Part shown: positions 41,772 through 49,702 of the stretch, one piece after another
How positions within the stretch are numbered: the first letter of the stretch is position 1
Layout of the letters: each line of letters begins with the position of its first letter
Origin: Bin87 sp963665395
GTDB lineage: Bacteria > Chloroflexota > Dehalococcoidia > Lucifugimonadales > UBA3495
Reading direction: 5' to 3'
DNA: 64,000 nucleotides
Assembly (NCBI GenBank): GCA_963665395.2
Contig: OY762251.1
Location: forward strand, 2,170,001-2,234,000
The notes under the pieces: model-generated
Databases searched by the model: none
Told to the model about the DNA's origin: nothing
Seen by the model: the letters and a program-made list of their open reading frames with translations, nothing else
Program-made: the position numbers and the translations under genes

Positions 41772-43074
41772 TCAAGACGCTCCGGCAACCCTGGCCGCGC
41801 TGCTGAACGGGGTTGCCCCCGACGTGGCGTCCGCGCTGAACCGCGCCCTGGCTGGCGAGGATATTACCGTCGGAGACGCCGACCTGCTGTTCGCCACCAG
41901 CGGGATTGAGTTCGCCGCCATGACCATGGTGGCCGACGAACTGCGCCGGCGCGCTGTCGGCGACGTGGTCACCTACGTGGTGAACCGCAACGTCAACTTC
42001 ACCAACGTCTGCATCAAACGCTGCGGGTTCTGCGCCTTCAGCCGGGATTTCCGCGAAGAGGAAGGCTACTTCCTGCCGGTCAACGAAATCATCCGCCGCG
42101 CCAAAGAGGCCCAGGACTACGGCGCAACCGAGGTCTGCATCCAGGCCGGCTTGCCGCCCCAGATGGAAGGCGACCTGTACATCCGCCTGTGCGCGGCCAT
42201 CAAGGAAGAGCTGCCCGATATGCACATCCACGGTTTTTCGCCGGAGGAAGTGCTGTACGGTTCCATCCGCTCCCGGTGCAGCATCCGCGAGTATTTGCAG
42301 GGGTTGAAGGACGCCGGCGTGGGCAGCCTGCCGGGAACCTCCGCCGAAGTGCTGGACCAGGAACTCCGCGACATCATCTCGCCGGGCCGCATCACCGTTG
42401 ACCAGTGGATGGAAGTTATCACCACCGCCCACGATCTCGGCATCCCCACCACCTCCACCGTAATGTTCGGCCACCGGGAGACCAACGCGCAAATCGTCCG
42501 CCACATCGCCCTGCTGCGTGACATCCAGCAGCGCACCGGCGGTTTCACCGAGTTTGTGCCCCTGAGTTTCGTCGCGTCCGAAGCGCCCATGTTCCTCAAG
42601 GGCACGGTGGAAAACGTGCGCTCCGGCCCCACCGGCATGGACGTAATCAAAGTCCATGCCATCGCCCGCATCATGCTCAACAACTGGATTCCCAACATCC
42701 AGGCGTCGTGGGTGAAAGAGGGCAACCGGATGTCCCAGCTGCTGCTCACCGCCGGCGTCAACGACCTGGGCGGCACCCTCATCAACGAGAGCATATCCAC
42801 CTCGGCCGGCGCCATGCACGGCCAGTTGATGCGCCCGGCCGAGTTCCGCGGCATGATCCGCGAAGCCGGCCGCACCCCGGCGGAACGCTACACCACCTAC
42901 GGCCTGCGCCGCGTCTTCAGCGACGCCGACGACGTGGTGGATCCGCTGGACCTGGTCGGCGACAACGTAGAGGAGATTTTCGGCTCCTACAACAAGCTGG
43001 TGCAGATGGATTCCTACCGCTTCGAGCACCCCCGCGCCCAGCGGGAACGGGTGGCGGCGGAGCAGTCGGCATAG
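41755..43074 (+). CDS. cofH: 5-amino-6-(D-ribitylamino)uracil--L-tyrosine 4-hydroxyphenyl transferase, CofH subunit
   Basis: A 439-residue radical SAM partner of CofG that joins the tyrosine-derived unit to aminoribityluracil. The cluster motif is Cys86-x3-Cys90-x2-Cys93 (CIKRCGFC). The N-terminal half is longer than usual by about 30 residues. The tail has VNDLGGTLINESISTSAGA and FRGMIREAGRTPAERYTTY, as expected for CofH. ATG 41755 is used; a second in-frame ATG is at 41764. It is followed by a palindromic repeat and cofD. Confidence 0.95.
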   Translation: MPAMTDQDAPATLAALLNGVAPDVASALNRALAGEDITVGDADLLFATSGIEFAAMTMVADELRRRAVGDVVTYVVNRNVNFTNVCIKRCGFCAFSRDFREEEGYFLPVNEIIRRAKEAQDYGATEVCIQAGLPPQMEGDLYIRLCAAIKEELPDMHIHGFSPEEVLYGSIRSRCSIREYLQGLKDAGVGSLPGTSAEVLDQELRDIISPGRITVDQWMEVITTAHDLGIPTTSTVMFGHRETNAQIVRHIALLRDIQQRTGGFTEFVPLSFVASEAPMFLKGTVENVRSGPTGMDVIKVHAIARIMLNNWIPNIQASWVKEGNRMSQLLLTAGVNDLGGTLINESISTSAGAMHGQLMRPAEFRGMIREAGRTPAERYTTYGLRRVFSDADDVVDPLDLVGDNVEEIFGSYNKLVQMDSYRFEHPRAQRERVAAEQSA

Positions 43075-43134
43075 GCTGTAACGACATTTTGCCATCATCC
43101 TCGCCTTCACCACCGTCCTCCCCGGCTCTCTCCC

Positions 43135-43162
43135 GTCATTCCCGCGAAAGCGGGAATCCAGG
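43135..43162. repeat. GTCATTCCCGC palindromic repeat just before cofD
   Basis: ATTCCCGC (43138-43145) and GCGGGAAT (43150-43157) pair around GAAA, a very stable tetraloop-like hairpin. It ends 1-2 bases before the GTG start assigned to cofD and contains its only Shine-Dalgarno-like bases (GGAG). Confidence 0.85.
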
Positions 43163-43163
43163 A

Positions 43164-44114
43164 GTGCCGGGGCCGGTGCTGGCCTTGGCCGGCGGCGTCG
43201 GCGGGGCCAAGCTGGCCCTGGGACTGTCAAAAGTCCTGCCGCCCGAGCGTCTGGTCATCGTCGTCAACACCGGCGACGATGAGGAGTTTCACGGGCTGCA
43301 CGTGTCCCCCGACCTGGACACCATGACCTACACCCTGTCCGGCCTCTACAACCCCGAAACCGGCTGGGGTATCGCCGGCGACTCCTTTGAAACTTTGCAG
43401 ATGCTCAACCGTCTCGGGGCGGATACCTGGTTCAACCTGGGCAGCCGCGATTTCGCCATGCACATCCGCCGCACCGACCTGCTCCGCAAGGGCGCAACCT
43501 TATCCGAAGTGACGGCCCAACTAACGACCATCCTGGGTATCCAACATCCCATCGTTCCCATGAGCGACCAGCCGGTTAGCACGGTGCTGGAAACCGACGC
43601 TGGAACCCTGGCGATGCAGGAGTATTTCGTCAAGCGCCGCGCCGAGCCGGTGGTGCGTTCCATCCGCTACGACGGGGCCGCCGACGCGCAACCGTCTCCC
43701 GGTTTCGCCGCCGCCCTGCGGGATGCCGCCGCCATCGTCATCTGCCCTTCCAACCCCTTCTTGAGCGTCGCCCCCATCCTGGCCATCCCTGGCGTCCGCG
43801 ACGCTATCGCCGGCCATGATGCGCCGCGCATCGCCGTCAGTCCCATCGTCGGCGGGGCCGCCGTGCGCGGGCCGGCGGGGAAGATAATGGCGGAGCTGGG
43901 CGCGGATGTGTCCGCCGTTGGCGTAGCTCGCGAGTATCGCGGCATCTGCGACATACTGGCGCTGGATTCGCAGGACGCGGGATTGGCCGACGCCGTTGCC
44001 GCCGAGGGCATTGAGCCGGCGGTGCTGCCCACTATAATGGAGACCGACGACGACAAAATCGCGCTGGCGCGGCAGGTCCTGGAGCTGGCCGCCCGAGCAG
44101 AGGCGACCGCATGA
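43164..44114 (+). CDS. cofD: 2-phospho-L-lactate transferase CofD
   Basis: About 316 residues. It transfers the phospho-acid moiety from the GDP-activated donor made by CofC to Fo, giving F420-0 or its dehydro form. The family start LALAGGVGGAKLALGLSKVL is at the N-terminus, and NTGDDEEFHGLHVSPDLDTM and CPSNPFLSVAPILAIPGVR are conserved. GTG 43164 is chosen, GTG 43176 is an alternative; the frame is open far upstream only by chance through cofH. The stop overlaps the cofC start (ATGA). Confidence 0.93.
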   Translation: MPGPVLALAGGVGGAKLALGLSKVLPPERLVIVVNTGDDEEFHGLHVSPDLDTMTYTLSGLYNPETGWGIAGDSFETLQMLNRLGADTWFNLGSRDFAMHIRRTDLLRKGATLSEVTAQLTTILGIQHPIVPMSDQPVSTVLETDAGTLAMQEYFVKRRAEPVVRSIRYDGAADAQPSPGFAAALRDAAAIVICPSNPFLSVAPILAIPGVRDAIAGHDAPRIAVSPIVGGAAVRGPAGKIMAELGADVSAVGVAREYRGICDILALDSQDAGLADAVAAEGIEPAVLPTIMETDDDKIALARQVLELAARAEATA

Positions 44115-44803
44115 TGATGGATTCCGAAAATCAGTCCGACAACCCCACCGTGGTGCCCCTGGTTCCCATGAAACCCCTGGCCGACTGCAAGACCCGGTTG
44201 TCCCGGGTGATGACCGTGCAGGACCGGGAGGACCTGACCATGGGAATGCTCCGCCGGGTGCTGCTTGCCATCCGGGGCGCCGGCGCCGATCCCTTCTGGG
44301 TGGTGGGCGGCGACGACCGCATCCGTAACTTGGCCCGCACCTTTGGCGCCAACTGGATGGAGGACCTGGGCCGCAACCTGAACGACACGATTACCAAGTC
44401 ATTCGAGAACGCTCGCTTGCGCGGCGTGTCGGCCCTGTACCTGCCCGGCGACCTGCCTTTCATCAAGCCCGGCGACATCCACCAACTGATCCGCAGCGCC
44501 CAGCATCAGCACAACATCACCCTGTCCCCGGCGCGGCGGGATGGCGGCACCAACGCCATCCTGGTGCCCTACGACCTCATTCCCTACTTCCGCCCCGAGC
44601 TGGGCAACAACAGCTTCCGCAAGCACGTCGCCACCGCCGCCCGCATGGGGGTATCCGTGGCCTTCTACTACAGTTCCGGCATGGGTTTCGACCTGGACGA
44701 CGGCTCCGACCTGGACGAATATGAGCACATGGAACCCGGCCTGCTGGAGCGTCTTATGGGCCGGCAACCCGGCAACATCAACCGCCAACCCCTGCAATTG
44801 TGA
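44111..44803 (+). CDS. cofC: 2-phospho-L-lactate (or PEP) guanylyltransferase CofC
   Basis: A 230-residue nucleotidyltransferase-fold enzyme that activates 2-phospholactate, phosphoenolpyruvate or phosphoglycerate with GTP for CofD. It has VPMKPLADCKTRLS at the N-terminus (the PxKpl..sKtRL motif), LYLPGDLPFIKPGDI with catalytic Asp, and SPARRDGGTNAILVP. The acceptor specificity cannot be told from sequence alone. It overlaps cofD by 4 bases, forming the order G-H-D-C. The gamma-glutamyl ligase (CofE/FbiB) is not in the window. Confidence 0.92.
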   Translation: MMMDSENQSDNPTVVPLVPMKPLADCKTRLSRVMTVQDREDLTMGMLRRVLLAIRGAGADPFWVVGGDDRIRNLARTFGANWMEDLGRNLNDTITKSFENARLRGVSALYLPGDLPFIKPGDIHQLIRSAQHQHNITLSPARRDGGTNAILVPYDLIPYFRPELGNNSFRKHVATAARMGVSVAFYYSSGMGFDLDDGSDLDEYEHMEPGLLERLMGRQPGNINRQPLQL

Positions 44804-44815
44804 CCCACGCCCCCC

Positions 44816-44881
44816 GTCATTCCGTCTCACCCTCGTCATTCCGTCTCACCCTCGTCATTCCGGCGAAAGCCGGAATCCAGG
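44816..44881. repeat. Tandem CGTCATTCCGTCTCACCCT units ending in a palindrome
   Basis: Two and a half copies of a 19-20 bp unit lead into GTCATTCCGGC-GAAA-GCCGGAATCCAGG. The unit is the left arm of the palindrome repeated, suggesting slippage at the end of such an element. Confidence 0.75.
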
Positions 44882-44919
44882 AACCCATCTGCAACGAAAC
44901 GCTAACGGCTGTAACTACA

Positions 44920-45906
44920 ATGACCGCAAACACTCAACTGGGCTGCCTGTTGCCCACCCGGGGACTGCTGCTGGAAGATAACAAACCCACCGACGCGGAA
45001 TCGGTGCTCCGGCTGGCCACGTGGGCCGAGGAGGCCGGCATCGACTCGGTGTGGGTCGGCGACAGCCTCACCGCCAAGCCCCGGCTGGAAGCCATGACCA
45101 CCCTGGCCGCCATCGCCGCCCGCACGTCCCGCGTCCGACTGGGCACCGCCGTCATGCTGATGGCCCTGCGCCATCCGGTGCTGCTGGCCCAGATGGTGGG
45201 CACGGTGGACCTGATTTCCGGCGGCCGGTTGCAGCTGGGCGTCGGCGTGGGCGGCGCGTTCAACGCCATGCAGCAAGCGGAATGGCGCAACGCCGACGTG
45301 AACCGGCGCACCCGCGCCCCCCGCCTCGAAGAAATGATGCAGGTAATCAAGGGCCTCGGCGCCGGCCAGCCCTTCACCTTTGACGGCCGGCATTTCCAGC
45401 TGGACGACGTAATTATGGAACCCACCCCGGTGCAAGCCAACGGCGTGCCGGTGTACCTCGGCGTCCACTGGCATGGCCGGGGCGACGGGCAGGGCGCGCA
45501 GCGCGAACGCCAGGCCCGCCGCGCCGCCCGGCTGGCCGACGGCATCATCTCCATTTCGGCCACCCCCGACGAGTTCGTGGAAATGACTGACACCGTGCGC
45601 GACTACTACGCCGAGTACGGACGCAATCCCGATGCTATGTCCTCGGTGATGTACATGACGGTGAACCTGGATGAGGACGTATCCCGCGCCGAAGCGGAAG
45701 CCGAGGACTGGCTGCTGGGCTACTACGGCGCCAACATCTGGGGCGACCGCTGGGGGCCCTTCGGCGACGCCGAGCGCGTCCGCGAACGTATCCACGCCTA
45801 CGCCGAGGCCGGCGCCGACCAGATCGTAGTCCGCTTCGCCAGCTACCGCCAGGAAGAGCAGATGCAGACCTTCCTGGAGCAGGTAGCCCCGGATTTCCGC
45901 CGCTAA
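44920..45906 (+). CDS. LLM-class F420-dependent oxidoreductase
   Basis: A 328-residue TIM-barrel protein of the luciferase-like monooxygenase family. Features are LATWAEEAGIDSVWVGDSL, TSRVRLGTAVMLMALRHPVLLAQMVGTVDLISGGRLQLGVGVGG (the conserved barrel core, in parts) and a C-terminal YAEAGADQIVVRFAS. Its position right after the F420 genes makes F420 the likely cofactor rather than FMN. ATG 44920 is preferred over the open frame through the upstream repeat. The substrate is unknown. Confidence 0.88.
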   Translation: MTANTQLGCLLPTRGLLLEDNKPTDAESVLRLATWAEEAGIDSVWVGDSLTAKPRLEAMTTLAAIAARTSRVRLGTAVMLMALRHPVLLAQMVGTVDLISGGRLQLGVGVGGAFNAMQQAEWRNADVNRRTRAPRLEEMMQVIKGLGAGQPFTFDGRHFQLDDVIMEPTPVQANGVPVYLGVHWHGRGDGQGAQRERQARRAARLADGIISISATPDEFVEMTDTVRDYYAEYGRNPDAMSSVMYMTVNLDEDVSRAEAEAEDWLLGYYGANIWGDRWGPFGDAERVRERIHAYAEAGADQIVVRFASYRQEEQMQTFLEQVAPDFRR

Positions 45907-45908
45907 AT

Positions 45909-46001
45909 CGTCAGAATCAGGATTTTCAAGATTATAGGATTGGCAGGATTGAGGAATGTAATCCAGAAAATCCTATAATCCGGTAAATCCTGATTCTGAC
46001 A
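45909..46001. repeat. 93-bp inverted-repeat element, TGTCAGAATCAGGATTT family
   Basis: The ends CGTCAGAATCAGGATTT and AAATCCTGATTCTGACA are near-perfect complements. It lies between the LLM oxidoreductase and fabI-like genes. Confidence 0.75.
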
Positions 46002-46021
46002 ATACCCATCGAGGTAACTCC

Positions 46022-46795
46022 GTGTATCCCATCGACCTGACCGGCCGCAATGCGGTCATCTTCGGCGTGGCCAACGACCGCAGCATTGCCTGGGCCATCG
46101 CCCGCACCTTGGCGGCGGCCGGCGCCCGCATCGCGTTGACCTACCAGAACGACCGCCTCAAGAGCCGAGTAGCGCGGCTGGCTGAAACCTTGGACGACGC
46201 CCGGATCTTCCCGTGCGACGCCTCGGACGACGGACAGATTCAGGCCGTGTTCGAGGGTGTGCAGGCCGAGATGGGATCGCTGTCAGCGCTGGTGCACAGC
46301 ATCGCCTTCGCCAACCGGGATGATCTGGCTGGCCGGCTGGCAGACACCGGGCGCGACGGCTTCCGCCTGGCCCTGGAGATCAGCGCGTTCACATTATTGC
46401 CCATGGTGCGCCACGCGGCCCCCCTGATGACCGACGGCGGCAGCGTCATTGCCATGACGTTCCACGCCTCCAGCCGCGTTTATCCCGGTTACAACGTCAT
46501 GGGAACGGCCAAGGCGGCGCTGGAGCACGAAATCCGGCAACTGGCTTACGAGTACGGCGGCGACAACATCCGGGTCAACGCCATTTCCGCCGGCCCGGTG
46601 GATACGCTGGCCGCCCGGGGCATCAGCGGCTTCCTGGATATGCGCCGCGCCCACGCGGAGAAGGCCCCCTTGCGCCGCAATATCACCGCCGACGAGGTGG
46701 CGAATACGGCACTGTTCCTGTGCAGCGACCTGTCCAGTGGGGTAACCGGAGCGGTGCTCCCGGTGGACGCCGGCTACCACATCATGGCGGTGTGA
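46022..46795 (+). CDS. fabI: Enoyl-ACP reductase-like short-chain dehydrogenase (FabI type)
   Basis: A 257-residue SDR. The N-terminal FGVANDRSIAWAIARTL is the typical FabI nucleotide-binding loop. YNVMGTAKAALE carries the FabI Tyr-x6-Lys pair (E. coli Tyr156/Lys163), and NAISAGPVDTLAARGI follows. The position equal to E. coli Tyr146 is Phe (in MTFHAS). FabI reduces enoyl-ACP in the last step of fatty-acid elongation with NAD(P)H. The start is GTG 46022 with GAGGTAA upstream. A specialised reductase tied to the neighbouring F420 genes is an alternative. Confidence 0.85.
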   Translation: MYPIDLTGRNAVIFGVANDRSIAWAIARTLAAAGARIALTYQNDRLKSRVARLAETLDDARIFPCDASDDGQIQAVFEGVQAEMGSLSALVHSIAFANRDDLAGRLADTGRDGFRLALEISAFTLLPMVRHAAPLMTDGGSVIAMTFHASSRVYPGYNVMGTAKAALEHEIRQLAYEYGGDNIRVNAISAGPVDTLAARGISGFLDMRRAHAEKAPLRRNITADEVANTALFLCSDLSSGVTGAVLPVDAGYHIMAV

Positions 46796-46823
46796 ATCGC
46801 CGGCAGACAGCATGGACCATGAT

Positions 46824-46851
46824 GTAGGGGCGAATAATTATTCGCCCCTAC
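46824..46851. repeat. Perfect 28-base palindrome, copy 2
   Basis: Identical to 9184-9211. It lies between the convergent fabI-like and TPR genes, where it could terminate both. Confidence 0.9.
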
Positions 46852-46881
46852 GAGACAATACTGCTTGCATTGCGGCGCTGG

Positions 46882-47667
46882 TCAGATCGCTTCCAACTGT
46901 TGCTGATCCGCCGCCGCCTTCTCGCTCAGCCCCAGTTCGCTGTACGCCTTGGCCCGGTTGGCCCAAGCCTCCCGATAACGCGGGTCCAGGGCGATGGCCT
47001 TGGTGAATTGGTCCACCGCCTCGCGTACCCTACCCTGGTTGAAGAGGGACAGGCCCAGTTCCGTCATGCCGGCGGCGGTGAGCGGTCGGGTTATCTTCAG
47101 CGGCGCTACGGCGAAGGCCGGCGCGGGTTCGCCGTTCGGCTCCGACGATTGTGTTGGTGACGCCGGGTTCGTTTCCGGCGTTTGCTGAGACGCCAGCACG
47201 GGTTCGGGTTCCGGCGTTGCGGTAGCCTCTGCGGGCGAGGCGGTTTGAGATGGGAGCGTCGCGCCGGCGTCGGCAGCGGCTTCCGCAGAGGAAGCGAGGG
47301 TTGGCTCCGGCGCGTCAATCTGCTCACCGCTGGCGTCGGCCGTGGCGTAGGGACGGGTGAGTTCCCATCCGCAGTTGGTGCAGAAAGAAGGGCCGGGTTC
47401 GTGGCTGTGCTGGCAACGCGGGCAGGATACCGTATTGTCCTGCTCACCGTCGGTGGCGAGGGGCTGGCGCGCCCGCATGAACACCAGGGCCAGCATCGGC
47501 AGCATACAGAACACCGTCAGCCAGTCGGGGAAAATCTCAACCAGACCAAGGGCGGGAATCGCCGCCGCGCCGGCCCACAGCAACGGGTTCCGCCCCTTGT
47601 TGCGCGCCAACCTGGCGGTCCAGGCAACCACAAAAAGCAGCGAGAGTATTTGAAGAATCTCGTTCAT
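46882..47667 (-). CDS. Membrane protein with zinc ribbon and TPR repeats
   Basis: About 261 residues. Two or three N-terminal membrane segments (ILQILSLLFVVAWTARL, LLWAGAAAIPALGLVEIF, WLTVFCMLPMLALVFM) are followed by a zinc ribbon CPRC...CTNC (about residues 81-99). A long Ala/Pro/Glu/Thr-rich linker follows, and a C-terminal TPR pair ends it (AAGMTELGLSLFNQGRVREAVDQFTKAIALDPRY, in parts). The TPR part faces the cytosol or periplasm depending on topology. ATG 47667 is preferred; ATG 47700 is in frame. The function is unknown; a scaffold role is likely. Confidence 0.75.
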   Translation of the reverse strand: MNEILQILSLLFVVAWTARLARNKGRNPLLWAGAAAIPALGLVEIFPDWLTVFCMLPMLALVFMRARQPLATDGEQDNTVSCPRCQHSHEPGPSFCTNCGWELTRPYATADASGEQIDAPEPTLASSAEAAADAGATLPSQTASPAEATATPEPEPVLASQQTPETNPASPTQSSEPNGEPAPAFAVAPLKITRPLTAAGMTELGLSLFNQGRVREAVDQFTKAIALDPRYREAWANRAKAYSELGLSEKAAADQQQLEAI

Positions 47668-47749
47668 TTTTTGTCCGAATACCGATGCCTCTGTGGGCAT
47701 TATAACTGCATTGTCGTAATCCGGGCAAACTTGCGCTCTCTCAAGAGCT

Positions 47750-47885
47750 CAGGGCCTTTCGGTTTTCATATTTGTCATTGCGAGCGTAGCGAAGCAATCC
47801 CGTCGAGGCGCTGGCGACTAACCTTGAGCGGGTCTGTTCCAACGACGAGATTGCCATGCTGCGCTCGCAATGACGGAACCGGCGG
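47750..47885. mobile_element. Degraded CAGGGTCTTTCGG-type MITE
   Basis: The left end CAGGGCCTTTCGGTTTTCAT and the internal GTCATTGCGAGCGTAGCGAAG stretch (about 47775-47795) match the elements at 36036 and 38284. The right end is eroded (GACGGAACCGG). No target duplication can be assigned. Confidence 0.7.
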
Positions 47886-48024
47886 CGCTCCTTGTGGCGC
47901 GTCGCAAATTGACAGTTCAAGCGCCCCAATGCTATCGTACCATCCGAAAATCAGCGAATTGCAGCAGAATTGTACCGCACCGGCGGACATTCACGGCCCG
48001 CGGCGCGCTGGAGGGAGAACTCAG

Positions 48025-49206
48025 ATGGATTTGACGATTTCCGTGCTCAAGGCCGACGTCGGTTCAATCGGCGGCCACACCAGGCCGTCGGAACGCATGA
48101 TGGCCGCCGTGAACGCCGCCACCGAGCGGGCGATCCGGGATGGCCTCCTTATCGATGCCTATGTCGGGCATACCGGTGATGACATCTGCATCACCTCCAC
48201 CCACACCCGGGGCGACAACGACGAGGCGGTCCACCAGTTTGCTTGGAACACCTTCCTGGAAGCCACCGACATTGCCCGTGAGTACGGCTTGTACGGCGCC
48301 GGACAGGACCTGCTGGTTGACGCTCCCTCCGGCAACATTCGTGGCGCCGGCCCCGCCGTGGCCGAGATAACCTTCGACCACGACCCCATCAAGACCAACC
48401 CCATACGACCGGCTGAATCCTTCTTCGTCCTCGCCGCCGACAAGTGCGGCCCCGGCGCGTACAACCTGCCCATGTTTCTGGGCTTCGCCGACCCCATGTA
48501 CTGCGCCGGCTTGATGCTTCCCCGCCTGGGCGACGGGTTCACCTTCAACATCATCGACATGGACAACACCGACGGCGACAGTATCATCTCGCTGAACGCG
48601 CCCGAGGACTACTACCGCATCACGGTGCTGCTGCGCGACAACGAGCGGTTCGCCATTGAGAGCATCACGTCCCGCTACAGCGGCCAGACCGCCGCCGCCG
48701 TGTCCGCCACCCGCCTGCACAACATCGCCGGCAGCTACACCGGCAAGGACGACCCGGTGGCCATCGTGCGGAACCAGGGTATCTTCCCCGCGCCCGAAGA
48801 GCTGATCTCTCCCTACACCAAAGCCCACTACATCGGCGGCGACGCCCGCGGCTCCCACGTGATGCCGCTGATGCCGGTGCCCATCAACACCGCCGTGACG
48901 GGCATGTACTGCCTGCCCCTGGTGTCCTGCGTGGGCTTCAGCATCAACGGCGAGGGCAAGTTCGCCGACTCCTCCACCGACTTCTTCGACAACCCGGCCT
49001 GGGACTACACCCGCCAGCTGGCCCAGGAGAAGGGCATCGCCATGCGCTCCCAGGGCTGGTCCGGCGCGGCCATGCTGCCCTACGGCGAGCTGGAATACTC
49101 CGGCTTCCGCCAGAGCATCGGCGACCTGGTCGCTCGCTTCGCCATCCGAACCAACGGCCACCAGCCGGCGAAAGAAGAAGCGGTTGCCACGGGAGACGAT
49201 GACTGA
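48025..49206 (+). CDS. Fructose-1,6-bisphosphate aldolase/phosphatase (class V, archaeal type)
   Basis: A 393-residue bifunctional gluconeogenic enzyme that condenses the triose phosphates and dephosphorylates the product to fructose 6-phosphate. It starts with VLKADVGSIGGHTRPSERM, then HTGDDICITSTHTRG, the acidic metal sites GAGPAVAEITFDHDPIK, and the mobile-loop region YTKAHYIGGDARGSHVMPLMP (in parts). The length is slightly above the archaeal form. ATG 48025 has GGAGGGAG upstream. In Chloroflexota and archaea it replaces classical FBPase, so the organism probably makes sugars from smaller carbon units. Confidence 0.93.
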   Translation: MDLTISVLKADVGSIGGHTRPSERMMAAVNAATERAIRDGLLIDAYVGHTGDDICITSTHTRGDNDEAVHQFAWNTFLEATDIAREYGLYGAGQDLLVDAPSGNIRGAGPAVAEITFDHDPIKTNPIRPAESFFVLAADKCGPGAYNLPMFLGFADPMYCAGLMLPRLGDGFTFNIIDMDNTDGDSIISLNAPEDYYRITVLLRDNERFAIESITSRYSGQTAAAVSATRLHNIAGSYTGKDDPVAIVRNQGIFPAPEELISPYTKAHYIGGDARGSHVMPLMPVPINTAVTGMYCLPLVSCVGFSINGEGKFADSSTDFFDNPAWDYTRQLAQEKGIAMRSQGWSGAAMLPYGELEYSGFRQSIGDLVARFAIRTNGHQPAKEEAVATGDDD

Positions 49207-49235
49207 ACGGCCCTACTTGGGCACCCAGCAAAGCC

Positions 49236-49260
49236 GGGGGCGAGTTTCAGACTCGCCCCC
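49236..49260 (+). terminator. GC-rich hairpin after the FBP aldolase/phosphatase gene
   Basis: GGGGGCGAGT (49236-49245) pairs with ACTCGCCCCC (49251-49260) around TTCAG, followed by CTATTTTC. It fits a rho-independent terminator with a weak T-tract, and also belongs to the GGGGCGA palindrome family. Confidence 0.6.
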
Positions 49261-49321
49261 CTATTTTCAAAAACGGGATACTCCCTGAACGGATGGAGTC
49301 CAACTCCGAGGAGGGTAGATT

Positions 49322-49702
49322 ATGGCTGACAATGATGTCCTCTCCAAAATCGTGGCCGATGTTGCGAGAATCCATCTGCAAGACGATTTGCCTTCTGCGA
49401 CTACATACGCGGCTCCAATGACGGACCACTACGGGGACGAGTGCTTTCGCCTGTGGGTCTTGTACGATGGTCGGGTGGAAACGCCGGAACCCAGAATGAC
49501 GATAAGCCTCTATCGTCGCATGAGGCCGGACCTGCTCAAACATGGCATTGAAAGCAGCGTCTTTCATTCTTTCATTGACAAAACGGAAGACGGTCTCGAT
49601 GTGAGACTATCTAATCTGCCTTTCATCCGGACGGCCCTCAATGAGTTGGGAAGCGCTGATCGCAGTAAGCAGGATATTGGCGGAATCGGGGGACAACCCT
49701 GA
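49322..49702 (+). CDS. Hypothetical partner protein of a HEPN gene
   Basis: A 126-residue protein of no recognised family. It begins with a helix (NDVLSKIVADVARIHLQ), then an alpha/beta part ECFRLWVLYDGRV and a helical tail. It overlaps the next gene by 62 bases in another frame, so coupled expression is certain if both are real. The order (small alpha/beta protein, then HEPN protein) is that of many nucleotidyltransferase/HEPN and similar toxin-antitoxin pairs. However, no GS...DxD nucleotidyltransferase motif is seen here. Confidence 0.55.
   Translation: MADNDVLSKIVADVARIHLQDDLPSATTYAAPMTDHYGDECFRLWVLYDGRVETPEPRMTISLYRRMRPDLLKHGIESSVFHSFIDKTEDGLDVRLSNLPFIRTALNELGSADRSKQDIGGIGGQP

Noticed and set aside
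42708..43163. Upstream extension of the cofD frame
   Set aside because: It runs through the end of cofH and a palindromic repeat; family similarity begins only at the GTG near 43164-43176.
41713..43230. 505-codon minus-strand frame opposite cofH
   Set aside because: CofH is certain on the plus strand; the opposite frame has no recognisable domain.
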